A stretch of DNA of 51,478 bases. It comes from Chara braunii. Lineage: Eukaryota; Streptophyta; Charophyceae; Charales; Characeae. Below the pieces are notes generated by a model that was given only the letters and a program-made list of their open reading frames with translations, was not told the origin of the DNA and made no database searches. Positions within the stretch are counted from its first letter, which is position 1, and each line of letters opens with the position of its first letter. Below, piece after piece: positions 11,283 through 21,029 of the stretch. The stretch spans positions 2,870,039 through 2,921,516 of the forward strand of contig BFEA01000106.1 in NCBI GenBank assembly GCA_003427395.1, given 5' to 3'. Both the position numbers and the translations under genes were made by a program.

Positions 11283-11373
11283 CATCACTCCAATCCCAAC
11301 GACGTGTGCGGATTTTGAAAGTACTCGTGATTTAATCATCACTCCAATCCCGACGACGAGCAAAACTCTGAGA

Positions 11374-11535
11374 GCGAAAAATCATCAAAGTCGGCACACT
11401 TAAATCTTTTGTGTGCAACTGCCGAAAGCGAGAAATCATCAAAGTCGACACACTTAAATCTTTTGTGTGCAACTGCCGAAAGCGANAAATCATCAAAGTC
11501 GGCACACTTAAATCTTTTGTGTGCAACTGCCGAAC
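11374..11535 (+). repeat. 54-bp tandem repeat, three units
   Basis: Units start at 11374, 11428 and 11482, exactly 54 bases apart and nearly identical; position 11486 is an N. Each contains TCGGCACAC, an 11-base loop and GTGTG, then after a CAACT bulge GCCGA, so each unit can form a hairpin. An older 54-base periodicity (CATCACTCCAATCCC at 11283 and 11337) lies just upstream. Confidence 0.9.
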
Positions 11536-12502
11536 CCCCGAGACTGGTAACCCTACCGGTCTTGGAGGCCTTTTGTATCACAGCAGACTCATCCGGTAGT
11601 TGCATCTGGGGACAGGTGGTCTTAAACCACCACTCTACCCGATGTTGTAAAAGTCGGTGGACCGGTAGCACAGGTTCAAGAGGGCTACTGGTAGCACAGT
11701 GGGGAGAACCAGGGGAGTGGCAGAATGGAAAATGCATCGATTTCGCAGTTCAAACGATTAAAAAACAAAATTAAAATATTTGACCTGGAGCGAGATCCCA
11801 CTAGCCATGTATGTGACGGGTGTGGGACGGGTGGGAGACAGGTGGGTGACAGCGTGAAATAGGGACAATAAACGCAAAAAGACATTTCATGACCAAACAA
11901 ATGAAGGAAAAACTGCTAAAAAAGAAAAGAAAGTGCTCTTCTCACAGATGGTGATTGCTGCAGGTGGGGTGTCAGATGTCAGGGTATGATTCACTGACCA
12001 TGGCTGTGGCAGTCAAAACTACTGCATGTGAGTGGGCACCCAGACCATATTCATTGACAATAGTTTGAGGCTTCCTGGAAATAGGCCGCAGTGCACGCTG
12101 TTCAGTTGTTCTGACAGAAATTCTCTTTGGCAAAGGAGGGCAAGAGTAACTCCATACACCATTTGCTGTAGGTGAGGGGATCGAACCCTCCCAAACACTG
12201 CCCAAACCACAATCAATTTCCAGCGATGAAGCCATTCGTCTTTGCCTTCGCCGTGAGTGAGACGTGTGTGATTTCACGAACCAAAAAACTTGGTTCTCAT
12301 TTCATGCACGTTTGGGACAGCCACAGGACCGCAACAACAAAAACAAAAGAAAAACCTACCAATGGGAGAGCAAAAGAAGACATCCTTTTCCCGGGCTTAA
12401 TTCACAAAAACAGGATACCGCTGATTTCCTTCCGAATCCACGATGCCAGACAGTCACACACCTTAAACACTAATCCACATACATCGGTAGTGGGATCTCG
12501 TT
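11536..12502. other. No gene; scattered tRNA-like fragments
   Basis: No credible coding frame. A small palindrome (GGTGGTCTTAAACCACC near 11626) resembles the MITE termini elsewhere. A B-box-like GGTTCGATCCC is present on the minus strand near 12183, without a matching A box. Confidence 0.4.
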
Positions 12503-12890
12503 CCTGGAAAGATCACAACCAAATCTACAGACCCTCCAATTTTCAGATTTCTTGACACATTCTTTTGATCATGAAAAATGGCTGAAGTTGAGGTGCTTTT
12601 CCCGTTGGCCCACACGTGGTAGAGCAGCAAAGATGGAAAATGAGATGAATTGGTGTGGCATTTCTTTCACACTCTATTTTTTCTTTTGTTAATTTTTAAA
12701 TATTTTTCCTAGCAAGACCACAACCAAATCCACAGACCTTCCAATTTTCAGAGTTTTTGAGTCATTTTTCTGAGCGCAAACAATCATGGAAGTTGGGGTA
12801 CTTTTTCCGTTGGCCCTCACGTGGTAGAGTGGCAAATTGGAAAATGTGGGGAATTGGCGCGGCGGGCCGCAGCCTTTATTTCACAGTCCG
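12503..12890. repeat. Two adjacent copies of a dispersed repeat
   Basis: Segments beginning near 12503 and 12709 share ATCACAACCAAATC-type starts, a CCAATTTTCAG stretch and a tRNA-like ACGTGGTAGAG motif about 100 bases later. A diverged third copy lies at 14305-14415. Confidence 0.7.
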
Positions 12891-14304
12891 ATTTTTTTTC
12901 CCATAAATTTTCTGATATTTTTCCTGGGATCACAATCTATTTTTTATTTTTTATTTTTTTTTATTTTTTTAGAAAAGCTGCATTCTCCTCATTGGGGGAC
13001 AGCCATATATTTTTCTCTCACCCTGCACCAGGGCTGGTCCCCGGATGGACCGGGGACCTCTACCCCATCCGCGGTCCTCCCGGTTGGACCGGCCGGTGGC
13101 CCGGGCCGGTTCCCTCCCGGTTGCCCCCAGTGCATTTTTGCTAGGTCCTGAATTTTTTTTTTTTGCCGGTGCGTATGTGCTCCCGAGGCCTTGTGGGGGT
13201 GGGCCATGCCCCGCAATTTCGAAACCGGGTCCTGTAGGCCCGGATTTTTCAAGGCCAAAAAGTGGCCAATCTTGGCCACCGACCATCACAGATCAGCGGC
13301 AAAGATCGGCCAGGACCCCATTTCCTAAGAAAAACGGGCAGAGGATATCCGCCGCTGATCTTTGCAGATCAGCAGCGGAGAACCGCACACGTTTTTCTTA
13401 AGATGTGGGTCGGGTAGGCCCCTTCTCCAATTTGTCATCTTGTGGTCCAACGGACCAGTTACCATCGGCAACATCTGATGCTCTTTCACCCTCAGCCACG
13501 AGGGGAACACTATGCTTATGATGAGGCTCTGCTGAGATTATATCCTTCTGCAACGTCCCTGCCATCTGTGGAAACATCTGTGGAAAACGTTATGGGTTCG
13601 GATTTTGGAATCGTGATGTCAGAGCTGTCCGAGGTGCAATCCCAAGAATGGACCTAAGCTATATTCTTCTCTGGATCTATCTCGAATGGACCTTGCTCCA
13701 CTACATGTATCTGGACAGACTGCCAGGCAAGATACTTCCGGACTGATAACTCACCTTATGTAGAAACCAACAAACAGAAAACGCTCTGCCTCCACGAGCT
13801 CAAAGCTGGAACCATGACTCTTCTGCTGTCGAGTTATTCTCTGGAAGAGCTATAACTTCTGGCAAGGACCTCCTCTCATTGTTTCTGGTTCAGCTCGTGG
13901 GGTGTCAATATCAAATGACATACTCCACGAAGGGCTCCAGCCATGGGGGGGTTGGATAAGTGAACTTGCTTACTTGACCCCTCCCCATAGAAGCCATAGT
14001 TTCCTGAATATGTCAATAATAACCCCCTGCCCCCCTCTGGAAGCCCCCTGAAAAATATTGCACCTTGAAAATTTTATTGCGGATTCCGACAGCTCTTCAA
14101 GAGTGCAGTCGGAATCTGCCGAAAAAAAGAAAAAAAAAGAAGATATTTGGGCACTTTTTTTTCAAAACCGGTTTCCCGGTTCACCACCCCGGCCTGGTCC
14201 GGCTCCGGTTGGACCGGGGTAGCTCAACCGGCCAGTTGCCAGCCCAGCACTGCCCTGCACCCTAAACGCTAGGGCAAAGGGGCAAACATGTCGTTACCTC
14301 TCTC
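12891..14304. other. Unrecognised, T-rich then CCGG-rich
   Basis: After a T-rich stretch, 13020-13125 and 14160-14270 are dense in CCGG and CCGGTT motifs and resemble one another. Open frames here are short, overlap on both strands and show no domain. Confidence 0.4.
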
Positions 14305-14415
14305 CACCGAGAAAGATCACAACCTAGTCTACACTCTACAGGATCTCAAAATTTTCACATTTTTTTCATGAATTCTTCTGATCGCGAAAATCGCCGCAGT
14401 TGTCACTTGAGAATT
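14305..14415. repeat. Third copy of the dispersed repeat
   Basis: GAAAGATCACAACC and the following AATTTTCAC segment match the copies at 12503 and 12709, with moderate divergence. Confidence 0.6.
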
Positions 14416-15299
14416 GAGGCCCATGAACCTGCCTGCACCCGCTGGTCGCCGCCCCCCCGAAAAACCCGGTCCGTAGGGCCAGGAAGGCCAAATTTAGGAC
14501 GGCAGGGGTAGTGTTGGTTTAAGGGGGTAACACCTACCATTATTGTACTCATCTGACTTCATCAGGATTGGAAGTTATCTAGTTTTTTTTTAATGGTAAT
14601 CAGCCTGTTAAAAAAGTAGCAAAAAAAAAAGACGTGCTCTCTTTGCTAACAGCTACATATCTCCACCATTCAGCCCTGGTTGTGGACTTTCCGTTTCCCC
14701 ACAATGCAGAGTGAAAGTTCATTGGTTGGGTCGGATGTCAGAGTCCATTCGTGGCTTCATTACTATGGTTGTTTTTCTCCTCTCCTGGTCCCCAAGATTC
14801 CTTCGACTTAAAAACAAACAAACAAAAAAAACTACAGAAAGATTCCTCTTACTTAGGCATGGCCACCTCCCATCACCTCCTATGGAATCCACCCAATCCA
14901 GTGGCTGCCTGGACAATCGGAACCCAATCCACTGGCTGCTTCTCCACTGGCTGCCTGGAGAAGCAGCTTAGTGGAGAAGCAGCTTTCCGTTGACTACTTT
15001 CTGTTTCCCCAAAACACAAAATGCATTAAGAAAAAAAAAAAAAAAAAGACTCCTTTTGACTTTAAAGTTTAAACCAAAAAAAAAAAAAACCCTTTTCGGC
15101 ATCACCATCTCCTATCGCGTCCTATGCAATGGACCCAATCCACTGGGTGCCTGGAGAAGCAGCTTCGACTTTTTGGGTTGAAACTTGACATGCATTTTCA
15201 GTTGTACCATAAAATGGGATGTCCCACAAACTTTATAATGATCCAAATCCGCTGATCATCAATAATAGTATGTTTGCCAGGACCCAAATCCGTGGCCAC
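14416..15299. other. Low-complexity and short direct repeats
   Basis: Short A-runs and repeated phrases such as CCACTGGCTGCCTGGA and ATCCACTGG recur several times between 14880 and 15160. No gene is supported. Confidence 0.4.
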
Positions 15300-15366
15300 A
15301 CGGACTCGAACCGGTGATCTCAGCCATAACGGCCAGATGTCTTAACCAGTGCAAGGCATGGTCCAG
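15300..15366 (-). pseudogene. tRNA-like sequence or SINE head
   Basis: On the minus strand a clear B box (GGTTCGAGTCC) is preceded by an A-box-like CACTGGTTAAGAC at tRNA spacing. The acceptor ends do not pair and the T stem has only about three pairs, so this is a tRNA relic rather than a functional tRNA. Confidence 0.4.
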
Positions 15367-15852
15367 TGCGAGTGGAAATGAAAAATAACAACAGTGCGCG
15401 TAATGACAGTTCATCGGCACCGTTTGCCGAACACCACACGATTAGCCTCAGAATCAGTTTTTCATCCCCCCCGACCTTTTTTCCCCCTTCCGGTGAGAGC
15501 TCGGAGTACAGACACTGTTTCACATAAGAATGTCAAGGGTAGTGAAAGGGGACAAAAAATCAAAGAAAAAAAGAGGAGGAAAGAAGAGAAACGACTACCT
15601 GGACTAGGAACTGTAGGAAGCGTTGTATCACGAATTCAAGATCAAAAGTTTTTAAGTTGTAACTTGTAACACATTAAAAAAATCACGAGCTGTGCCCTTT
15701 GTAGGGGTCATACTGTTGTACAAATTTATTACAAATTTATTACAAATTCATTACAAATTTATTACAAAGGCAATAGGCCCAGACATTTGGCAGAGTTGAA
15801 ATACGTCAAACAGTCCAAGTTATATAAACCTTTTTTTTTATTTAATTTATTT
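15367..15852. other. No gene; short 12-bp tandem repeats
   Basis: About four copies of a 12-base ACAAATTTATT unit lie at 15719-15768. The remainder is unrecognised. Confidence 0.5.
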
Positions 15853-15911
15853 AATTTGGACCATTTCTCGATTAATGAGTTTCATCCTTGCACAGGGGCC
15901 ATGCTGTATCG
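15853..15911 (-). pseudogene. U6 snRNA pseudogene, 3' half
   Basis: Read on the minus strand, the sequence contains AGCATGGCCCCTG, CAAGGATGA and TCGAGAAATGGTCCAAAT in U6 order, covering the central and 3' parts of U6 spliceosomal RNA. The middle is altered and the 5' half is missing. U6 retrocopies arise by LINE-type reverse transcription. Confidence 0.8.
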
Positions 15912-16149
15912 AAGGACATAAATGGATTGCAGGGAAGCACATTCTTCATGTACATGCGCAAGCGCAGTTTCAACACTCCGGCTGGACAGGTGGTCCTGAA
16001 ACTTTCTTAGCAGGTGGGACTTGTCTTTTTTTTACTTTTTTTTTGGAGGGGAGGGGTCAGGGTGGGGGAGCAATTTCCACCTGTAGAGAGTAGAATCACC
16101 ATAGATTCAAAAGCATTCAAAGTTTCTCGACCTCTCCAGTAATCCAGGC
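15912..16149. other. No feature recognised
   Basis: Unrecognised sequence leading into the palindromic minisatellite. It contains one early copy of its motif near 15979. Confidence 0.4.
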
Positions 16150-16345
16150 GTGTGGTGGTCCTCAACCTGTCCGGCAGGACAGGTCGTCTGCAACCTGTCT
16201 GGCTGGACAGATGGTCCTGAACCTGCCCGGCAGGACAGGTAGGCTGGAACCCGTCCAGCTGGACAGATGGTCGTCTGGAACCTGTCTGGCTGGACAGATG
16301 GACCTGCACCTGTACTGCTGAGCCTATGGTCCTGAACCTGTCTGA
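16150..16345. repeat. Minisatellite with palindromic core
   Basis: Imperfect units of roughly 31-40 bases repeat CCTGTCNGGCNGGACAG, itself an inverted repeat. At least five units are recognisable. Open frames across it are repeat translations. Confidence 0.8.
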
Positions 16346-17275
16346 CATGGGAAAACCATCTTCTTGGCTCTAGAGCAGAGTACTGCTTCAGACCGGTACT
16401 GGTCGGCCACGGACTGTCTGCTGGTAACATTTTGCCGGTCCGGTAGCTTCCAGACTTTCCTGGGACATGCTGCAAAATTGGACTTGTGACTGTCGGACTG
16501 GACTGGATGCTTCTGGACGGACTCCTACCGACCTACAATGCTTCGGTACCGACACCTACCGACCTACGATGCTTCGACCTCTAGACCCTACGGCCTACCC
16601 TCCGGGACAGCCCTGGAACTTGGGACTTGTCGGGACCTTGGGACTTGTCGGGACCTTGGGACCGGGACTGGGTGTCTGCAGCACGAATCCTTTCAGCTAT
16701 AACAAGGGAGGAAACTCAAAACGGGTTTTTCGGGGGGAATTCAAACTCAAACAGGGCTTGAAGTTTGGACAGGCATATTTATTGTACTGCACTTAAAAGT
16801 GACTTAATCGGAAGTTAATCCTTTTAATTTTAATTAAAAAATATATAAAATTAAAAAATATATATATGTTTTATTTCTTACCTTAAATTTGGGAAGGAAC
16901 TTTGACTGAAACCTTCAGCCAAAAGCTTTGTGTATTCCAATTTCAGCATTTTACAGAACATAGTTTTTCAGGAAAAAAAACGAAACTTCAAATTTCAAAT
17001 TTCAAATTTTCAATTTTGTGATTTTGTGATTTTCACTGTTGTTTGGCCTCAGCTAGTCTCTCTCTTTCAATCCTCTCTCATTCCTCTTATATACTCTTCC
17101 GTTGACCGTTGACCGTTGTCATGTCTTCTTTTGGATTGCATATACACATTTGCGCAGAATCCGCCTCAGATAAGAGCTGATCCTAGACATTTGAATATTG
17201 ACTCTAGGACACCTCCACATGTTTATTGAACTGTATTGAAGTTGCTTCCAATTTCTGGATTTTACAGAACACAGT
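16346..17275. other. No gene; minor direct repeats
   Basis: Small direct repeats occur at 16525-16580 (ACCTACCGACCTAC-type) and 16620-16665 (TTGGGACTTGTCGGGACC). The rest is AT-rich and no gene is supported. Confidence 0.4.
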
Positions 17276-17407
17276 AACAGAGTTTTTTCAGAAAAAGGGA
17301 AAGTTTTTAATTTGTGATTTGGCCCTACTTTTGCGGAGTTTTTCAGAAAAAAAAAGCAAAAATTAAAAATTTGTGATTTGGGCCTACTTTTGCGGAGTTT
17401 TTCAGAA
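17276..17407. repeat. Two-unit tandem repeat
   Basis: A unit of about 60 bases including GCGGAGTTTTTCAGA and TTTGTGATTTGG is present twice in direct order. A more distant relative starts near 16945. Confidence 0.7.
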
Positions 17408-17653
17408 TAAGACACACAGGAATCTAAGAAGGAAAAGGCTACTGTCTTCCCCCGCATATAGAGCGCCCCATCCATATTGGTGTATCTAGTGTCTAGACAG
17501 AAAACTCCACTGAATACAGGTCGGGGGGGGTCTTCTCGGGTTGCTATAATGGATGGGCGTTCTATTCCGGTGAAATCGGTGACTGACAGTCACTCCACCT
17601 TGACAAGGAGTAATCAATGCTGGTCAGGGGGGCTCTTCGGCCTCGATGGAAGG

Positions 17654-17655
<2 letters not shown>

Positions 17656-17708
<53 letters not shown>
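17656..17708. repeat. (GT)n microsatellite
   Basis: About 26 GT units, followed shortly by an AT-dinucleotide tract that borders the hammerhead repeat. Confidence 0.97.
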
Positions 17709-17709
<1 letters not shown>

Positions 17710-17807
17710 CATTTTAATGATTATATATATATATATCGTCACAAACAGAACTGCCCGGTAAACCGTTGGCAGAGAGAGAGAAGAGGACAACAACCAAGGG
17801 GCTGTGA

Positions 17808-17865
17808 CAAACTGTTTCGTCGGAGTTTCACCGACTCATCAGAAGGCTGAACCCTCAACAGTCTG
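17808..17865 (-). ncRNA. Type III hammerhead ribozyme, copy 1
   Basis: On the minus strand the order is helix III strand CAGACUGU, cleavage residue U (position 17857), helix I GAGG-GUUCAG-CCUU, core CUGAUGA, helix II GUCGG-UGAAACU-CCGAC, core GAAA, and helix III partner ACAGUUUG counted from the last A of GAAA. Helix III is eight pairs with one G-U, helix II is five Watson-Crick pairs and helix I is four. All conserved core bases (C3 U4 G5 A6, G8 A9, G12 A13 A14, A15.1-U16.1) are present. Helices I and II are loop-closed and helix III is open, which is type III topology. The cleavage triplet is GUU, permitted but less usual than GUC. Self-cleavage is predicted between 17857 and 17856. Confidence 0.85.
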
Positions 17866-17891
17866 CAAAATCCCCTCACTGATTACACTGT

Positions 17892-18126
17892 NNNNNNNNN
17901 NNNNNNNNNNNNNNNNNNNNNNNNNNNNNNNNNNNNNNNNNNNNNNNNNNNNNNNNNNNNNNNNNNNNNNNNNNNNNNNNNNNNNNNNNNNNNNNNNNNN
18001 NNNNNNNNNNNNNNNNNNNNNNNNNNNNNNNNNNNNNNNNNNNNNNNNNNNNNNNNNNNNNNNNNNNNNNNNNNNNNNNNNNNNNNNNNNNNNNNNNNNN
18101 NNNNNNNNNNNNNNNNNNNNNNNNNN
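17892..18126. other. Assembly gap of 235 N
   Basis: The gap is flanked by copies of the hammerhead repeat, so its true length, and the number of units inside, is unknown. Confidence 0.99.
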
Positions 18127-18196
18127 GTCACAAACAGAACTGCCCGGTAAACCGTTGGCAGAGAGAGAGAAGAGGACAACAAACGAGGGGCTGTGA

Positions 18197-18254
18197 CAAA
18201 CTGTTTCGTCGGAGTTTCACCGACTCATCAGGAGGCTGAACCCTCAACAGTCTG
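18197..18254 (-). ncRNA. Type III hammerhead ribozyme, copy 2
   Basis: Same 58-base structure as copy 1, with a single difference: the last base before the core is C instead of U. This turns the G-U pair at the base of helix I into G-C, so pairing is preserved. Cleavage is predicted between 18246 and 18245. If transcripts cross both copies, self-cleavage would release a monomer of about 389 nucleotides (uncertain because of the gap). Confidence 0.87.
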
Positions 18255-18272
18255 CATATATATATTGTCACA

Positions 18273-18284
18273 TGATATCAGAGC
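18273..18284 (+). promoter_or_regulatory. Primer-binding-site-like motif (initiator tRNA-Met type)
   Basis: TGATATCAGAGC differs at one position from TGGTATCAGAGC, the plant retrotransposon primer-binding site complementary to the initiator tRNA-Met 3' end. It follows directly on TGTCACA, which ends in CA and is the inverted form of TGTGACA at 18192. 18192-18272 could therefore be read as a tiny LTR. The motif is on the plus strand, opposite to the ribozyme. Confidence 0.45.
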
Positions 18285-18448
18285 GCCTAAGCGAAAAAAC
18301 CAAAAAAACAAAAAAATCTTAAATTCGTTTTTAATCTTCTTCCTTACAACTCCCCCTGTTCAGAACCTCTATATATATATCGTCACAAACAGAACTGCCC
18401 GGTAAACCGTAGGCAGAGAGAGAGAAGAGGACAACAAACGAGGGGCTG

Positions 18449-18670
18449 TGAGTTTATGTCCTTCGTATGACTTGCCAGTAGAAGAGAGAGAGAAAAGAAA
18501 AGGCACTGGATTGATGTCCCCCTTAAAAGGATACGGAGCCAGGACCATAAGGACCTGTGTTTCTTTCTCTGCAGAAAAGAAACAAAAGGAAAATGGGAAA
18601 TAAGGACCTATTTCTTTTTTTTCTGCAAAAAAAAAAAAGAAAAAAAAGGGAAAACTCCCAACGTCCAGCT
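18449..18670. other. No gene seen
   Basis: AG-rich and A-rich low-complexity sequence between the hammerhead repeat and the next tandem repeat. Confidence 0.5.
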
Positions 18671-19396
18671 GATTCTCGAAAGTTGTGGCCGGTGAAGAGC
18701 ACCCTCGATTTTTGACAGTGTGCAGAGTGGTGATGGCTCTCTCGGAAAATGTAGTCCTCTCAACGGAATCTATCTGACAGCTCTTGATCCTTCTCAGAGA
18801 ATGAACAATTGAGAGAGCAACAAGTGGAGTAGATGTTCACACTCGAAAAACAAAGAATTGAGCGCAGTGGAGACAAAATGGACGGCTGGGTCCCAACACG
18901 GGGCCGACTCTCAAAAATTGATGCTGGTGAAGAGGGCCCTCGATTTTTGAAAGAGTGTGCAGCGTGAGGACTCCCGGAAAATCGAGAGTCCTCTCGATGG
19001 AATCTACCTGACACCTCTCAATCATTTTCCGAGGGTGAAGAATCGAGAGCAAGTGGAGTGGATGTTGACCCTCGAAAAACAAAGAATTGAGAGCTATAAA
19101 TAAAAAAAGGTGACCCTATAGCTGTATAAAAGATAAATTTTGCAGCGGCATAAAGCCTTCTTCGCCCCCCCCATAAAGATATTAAAAGATAAATGGTAGT
19201 GGAGACAAATAATGGACAGTTGGGTCCCAACGCACGGCCGACTCTCAAAAATTGACGCTGGTCAAGAGGGCCCTCGATTTTTGAAAGAGCGTGCAGCGTG
19301 AGGACTCTCGGAAAATCGAGAGTCCTCTCAATGGAATCTATCTGACAACTCGCAATCCTTTTTCGAGAGTGAAGAATCGAGAGCAAGTGGAGTGGA
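18671..19396. repeat. Three-unit tandem repeat with internal hairpin
   Basis: Units A (18671-18905), B (18906-19239) and C (19240-19396) share CCCTCGATTTTTGA and AGTCCTCTC segments. In unit C, GGACTCTCG and CGAGAGTCC form a perfect 9-bp stem around GAAAAT. Unit B is about 100 bases longer because of an AT-rich insertion at about 19096-19197. Minus-strand frames here are repeat translations. Confidence 0.85.
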
Positions 19397-19490
19397 GCTC
19401 AGTAGTGAGTGAAGTGATGCCCGTTATATCCAGGAACCGATACCTACGAATAATTTGATTCTTTATAATATTTTAGATTCTATTTTCGAC

Positions 19491-19583
19491 CATTTGGCCT
19501 ATTTCTCAATTTCTGCATGCCATCCTTGCGCGCAGGGGTCATGCTAATCTTCTTTGTATCATTCCAATTTTTTAACAGATGAG
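19491..19583 (-). pseudogene. U6 snRNA pseudogene, near full length
   Basis: On the minus strand CATCTG, AAAATTGGAA, GATACAAAGAAGATTAGCAT, CCCTGCG and GCAAGGATG appear in U6 order. The 5' stem-loop is lost, an extra GC pair of bases sits after CCCTGCG, and the 3' end is rearranged (GAGAAATAGGCC). The flanks carry no U6 promoter elements that I can see, so I call a retropseudogene. Confidence 0.85.
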
Positions 19584-20936
19584 GTATCCAGTTTTTGGAA
19601 ATATGCCAGTTTGTTTGCATCTTTGCTATGCACAAGCCCCGGGAAAAAAAAGCATGCCTGTACCTGTGTGCGCTTTAAACAGCACAGCAACCCCTTTTTC
19701 CGCTCAGACGCACGGCCGGCGTACTTGGAACAATCTTTTTTTTTTTTTCTTTTTTTTTGGGGGGACAAATGCTCAGCAACACATCCTGGGAACCTGGCCC
19801 AGCGTCCCATATAGAGTTACACAAGTCATTTGAGATACCGGGGCCATGACCCGGCTTCGGCTGAGAATCAATCTGAGAACTATTGAGAACTATTGAAGAA
19901 ATTCAACAAAATTAAAAAGTGGTTGAAAAAGTCAGAAAAACTATGAATGACTACTGACCTCTTTTCAAATGCTCAGAACCCCTAGACTCCCAAACAAAAC
20001 TCTCTAAAACTATCCAACACTGTCTTATTCCCTGTCGGGCTCTCCCAGGCCTCACACTCCCACTCGGCCAGGTAACAGAGCAACACGACTCGCCCCAGCT
20101 CCGGCCGGCGTATTTGGAACAATCATACTATGGGATATTTAAATTTTATTGTTTTTATGATATGAATCATATGATATTGTAGTGAAAAGGCCATTTCGCT
20201 GCTGTATTTTGAAGTGCTGCAAGGACTGCCACATCTGTGTACACACCCGTTTGCCTTTCAGCGCATTCTCACATTATTATTACTTCCATTCTCTTAGTGA
20301 TGCTTTTCGCATTTCTGCACGGCAAACAGGAGGGGAGCAAACAAAAAGGGAGACAGGAGCGAAAGAAGGGTGAAGGAGAGAGAGGAAGCCAGCAAACAGG
20401 AGGACCACATTAGATCCCGAGTACCCGCCAGCACAACAGACTGCCTGAGAATGGCATGAAAGTCCTTGGCAACTTGAAGGTTGTGGGTTGGATGGAGAAA
20501 TCAATGCCTTATATAAGGCATTGACTATGGGGGGTGGCCACCCGCACACACCAGGCAAGATCAATTCAGGCGCGGCCTGTGAAAGCAGTCCATCTAATCC
20601 TGGCAGCTACATCCACTGTGTCAGATGGCAAGGCGTGGAATCACGGTGGAAAGATATCCCAACAGGGGACATGCCATTGCTAGGAAGAAAAAGGGCGGCG
20701 ATTGCCGTTATCAAGACGGTGTAATTCCAGCCCCTCTTTGGAGAGAAGACAGGCCATAAGAGATGACGTGGACGAGGGAGACTGTCATAAGAAATGTGGG
20801 CCGTGTGTGTACAAAGTGCAAGACTGATCACGCCAACATAACTGACAATAGTCCAATGGAGTAGAAGAGTGAAATGATCACTTCATACAAATAAGCAAAA
20901 TATAAAAGCGCAAGGCCAGACCATGTGTATGCAGTC
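19584..20936. other. No gene recognised
   Basis: Short frames only, none with a domain. A small palindrome CAATGCCTTATATAAGGCATTG lies at about 20502-20523. T-runs near 19735-19760 generate poly-Phe and poly-Lys frames. Confidence 0.4.
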
Positions 20937-20937
20937 G

Positions 20938-21020
<83 letters not shown>
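20937..21020. repeat. (CT)n-(GT)n compound microsatellite
   Basis: About 14 CT units pass directly into about 28 GT units. Confidence 0.97.
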
Positions 21021-21028
<8 letters not shown>

Positions 21029-21029
21029 C

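Larger units (their letters stand above)
17737..18448 (-). repeat. Tandem repeat carrying hammerhead ribozymes
   Basis: Three copies of one unit begin with GTCACAAACAGAACTGCCC at 17738, 18127 and 18382, each next to an AT-dinucleotide tract (the tract before copy 2 would lie in the gap). Copies 2 and 3 are 255 bases apart; copies 1 and 2 are about 389 apart including an N gap. Each copy has a conserved hairpin (CTGCC...GGCAG, at 17751-17772, 18140-18161 and 18395-18416). Copies 1 and 2 continue into a complete hammerhead; copy 3 diverges right after GCTGTGA, where the ribozyme should start. Confidence 0.88.

Noticed and set aside
11374-11535. CRISPR-like array
   Set aside because: Whole 54-base units are repeated with no unique spacers, in eukaryotic DNA. 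The same applies to the 53-bp array at 24440-24804.
12169-12195. tRNA gene suggested by GGTTCGATCCC on the minus strand
   Set aside because: No A box or cloverleaf around it.
15300-15366. Functional tRNA gene on the minus strand
   Set aside because: Good B box, but the acceptor stem does not pair and the T stem is weak.
18381-18448. Third hammerhead ribozyme
   Set aside because: The unit diverges immediately before the ribozyme; no CUGAUGA or GAAAC is present.
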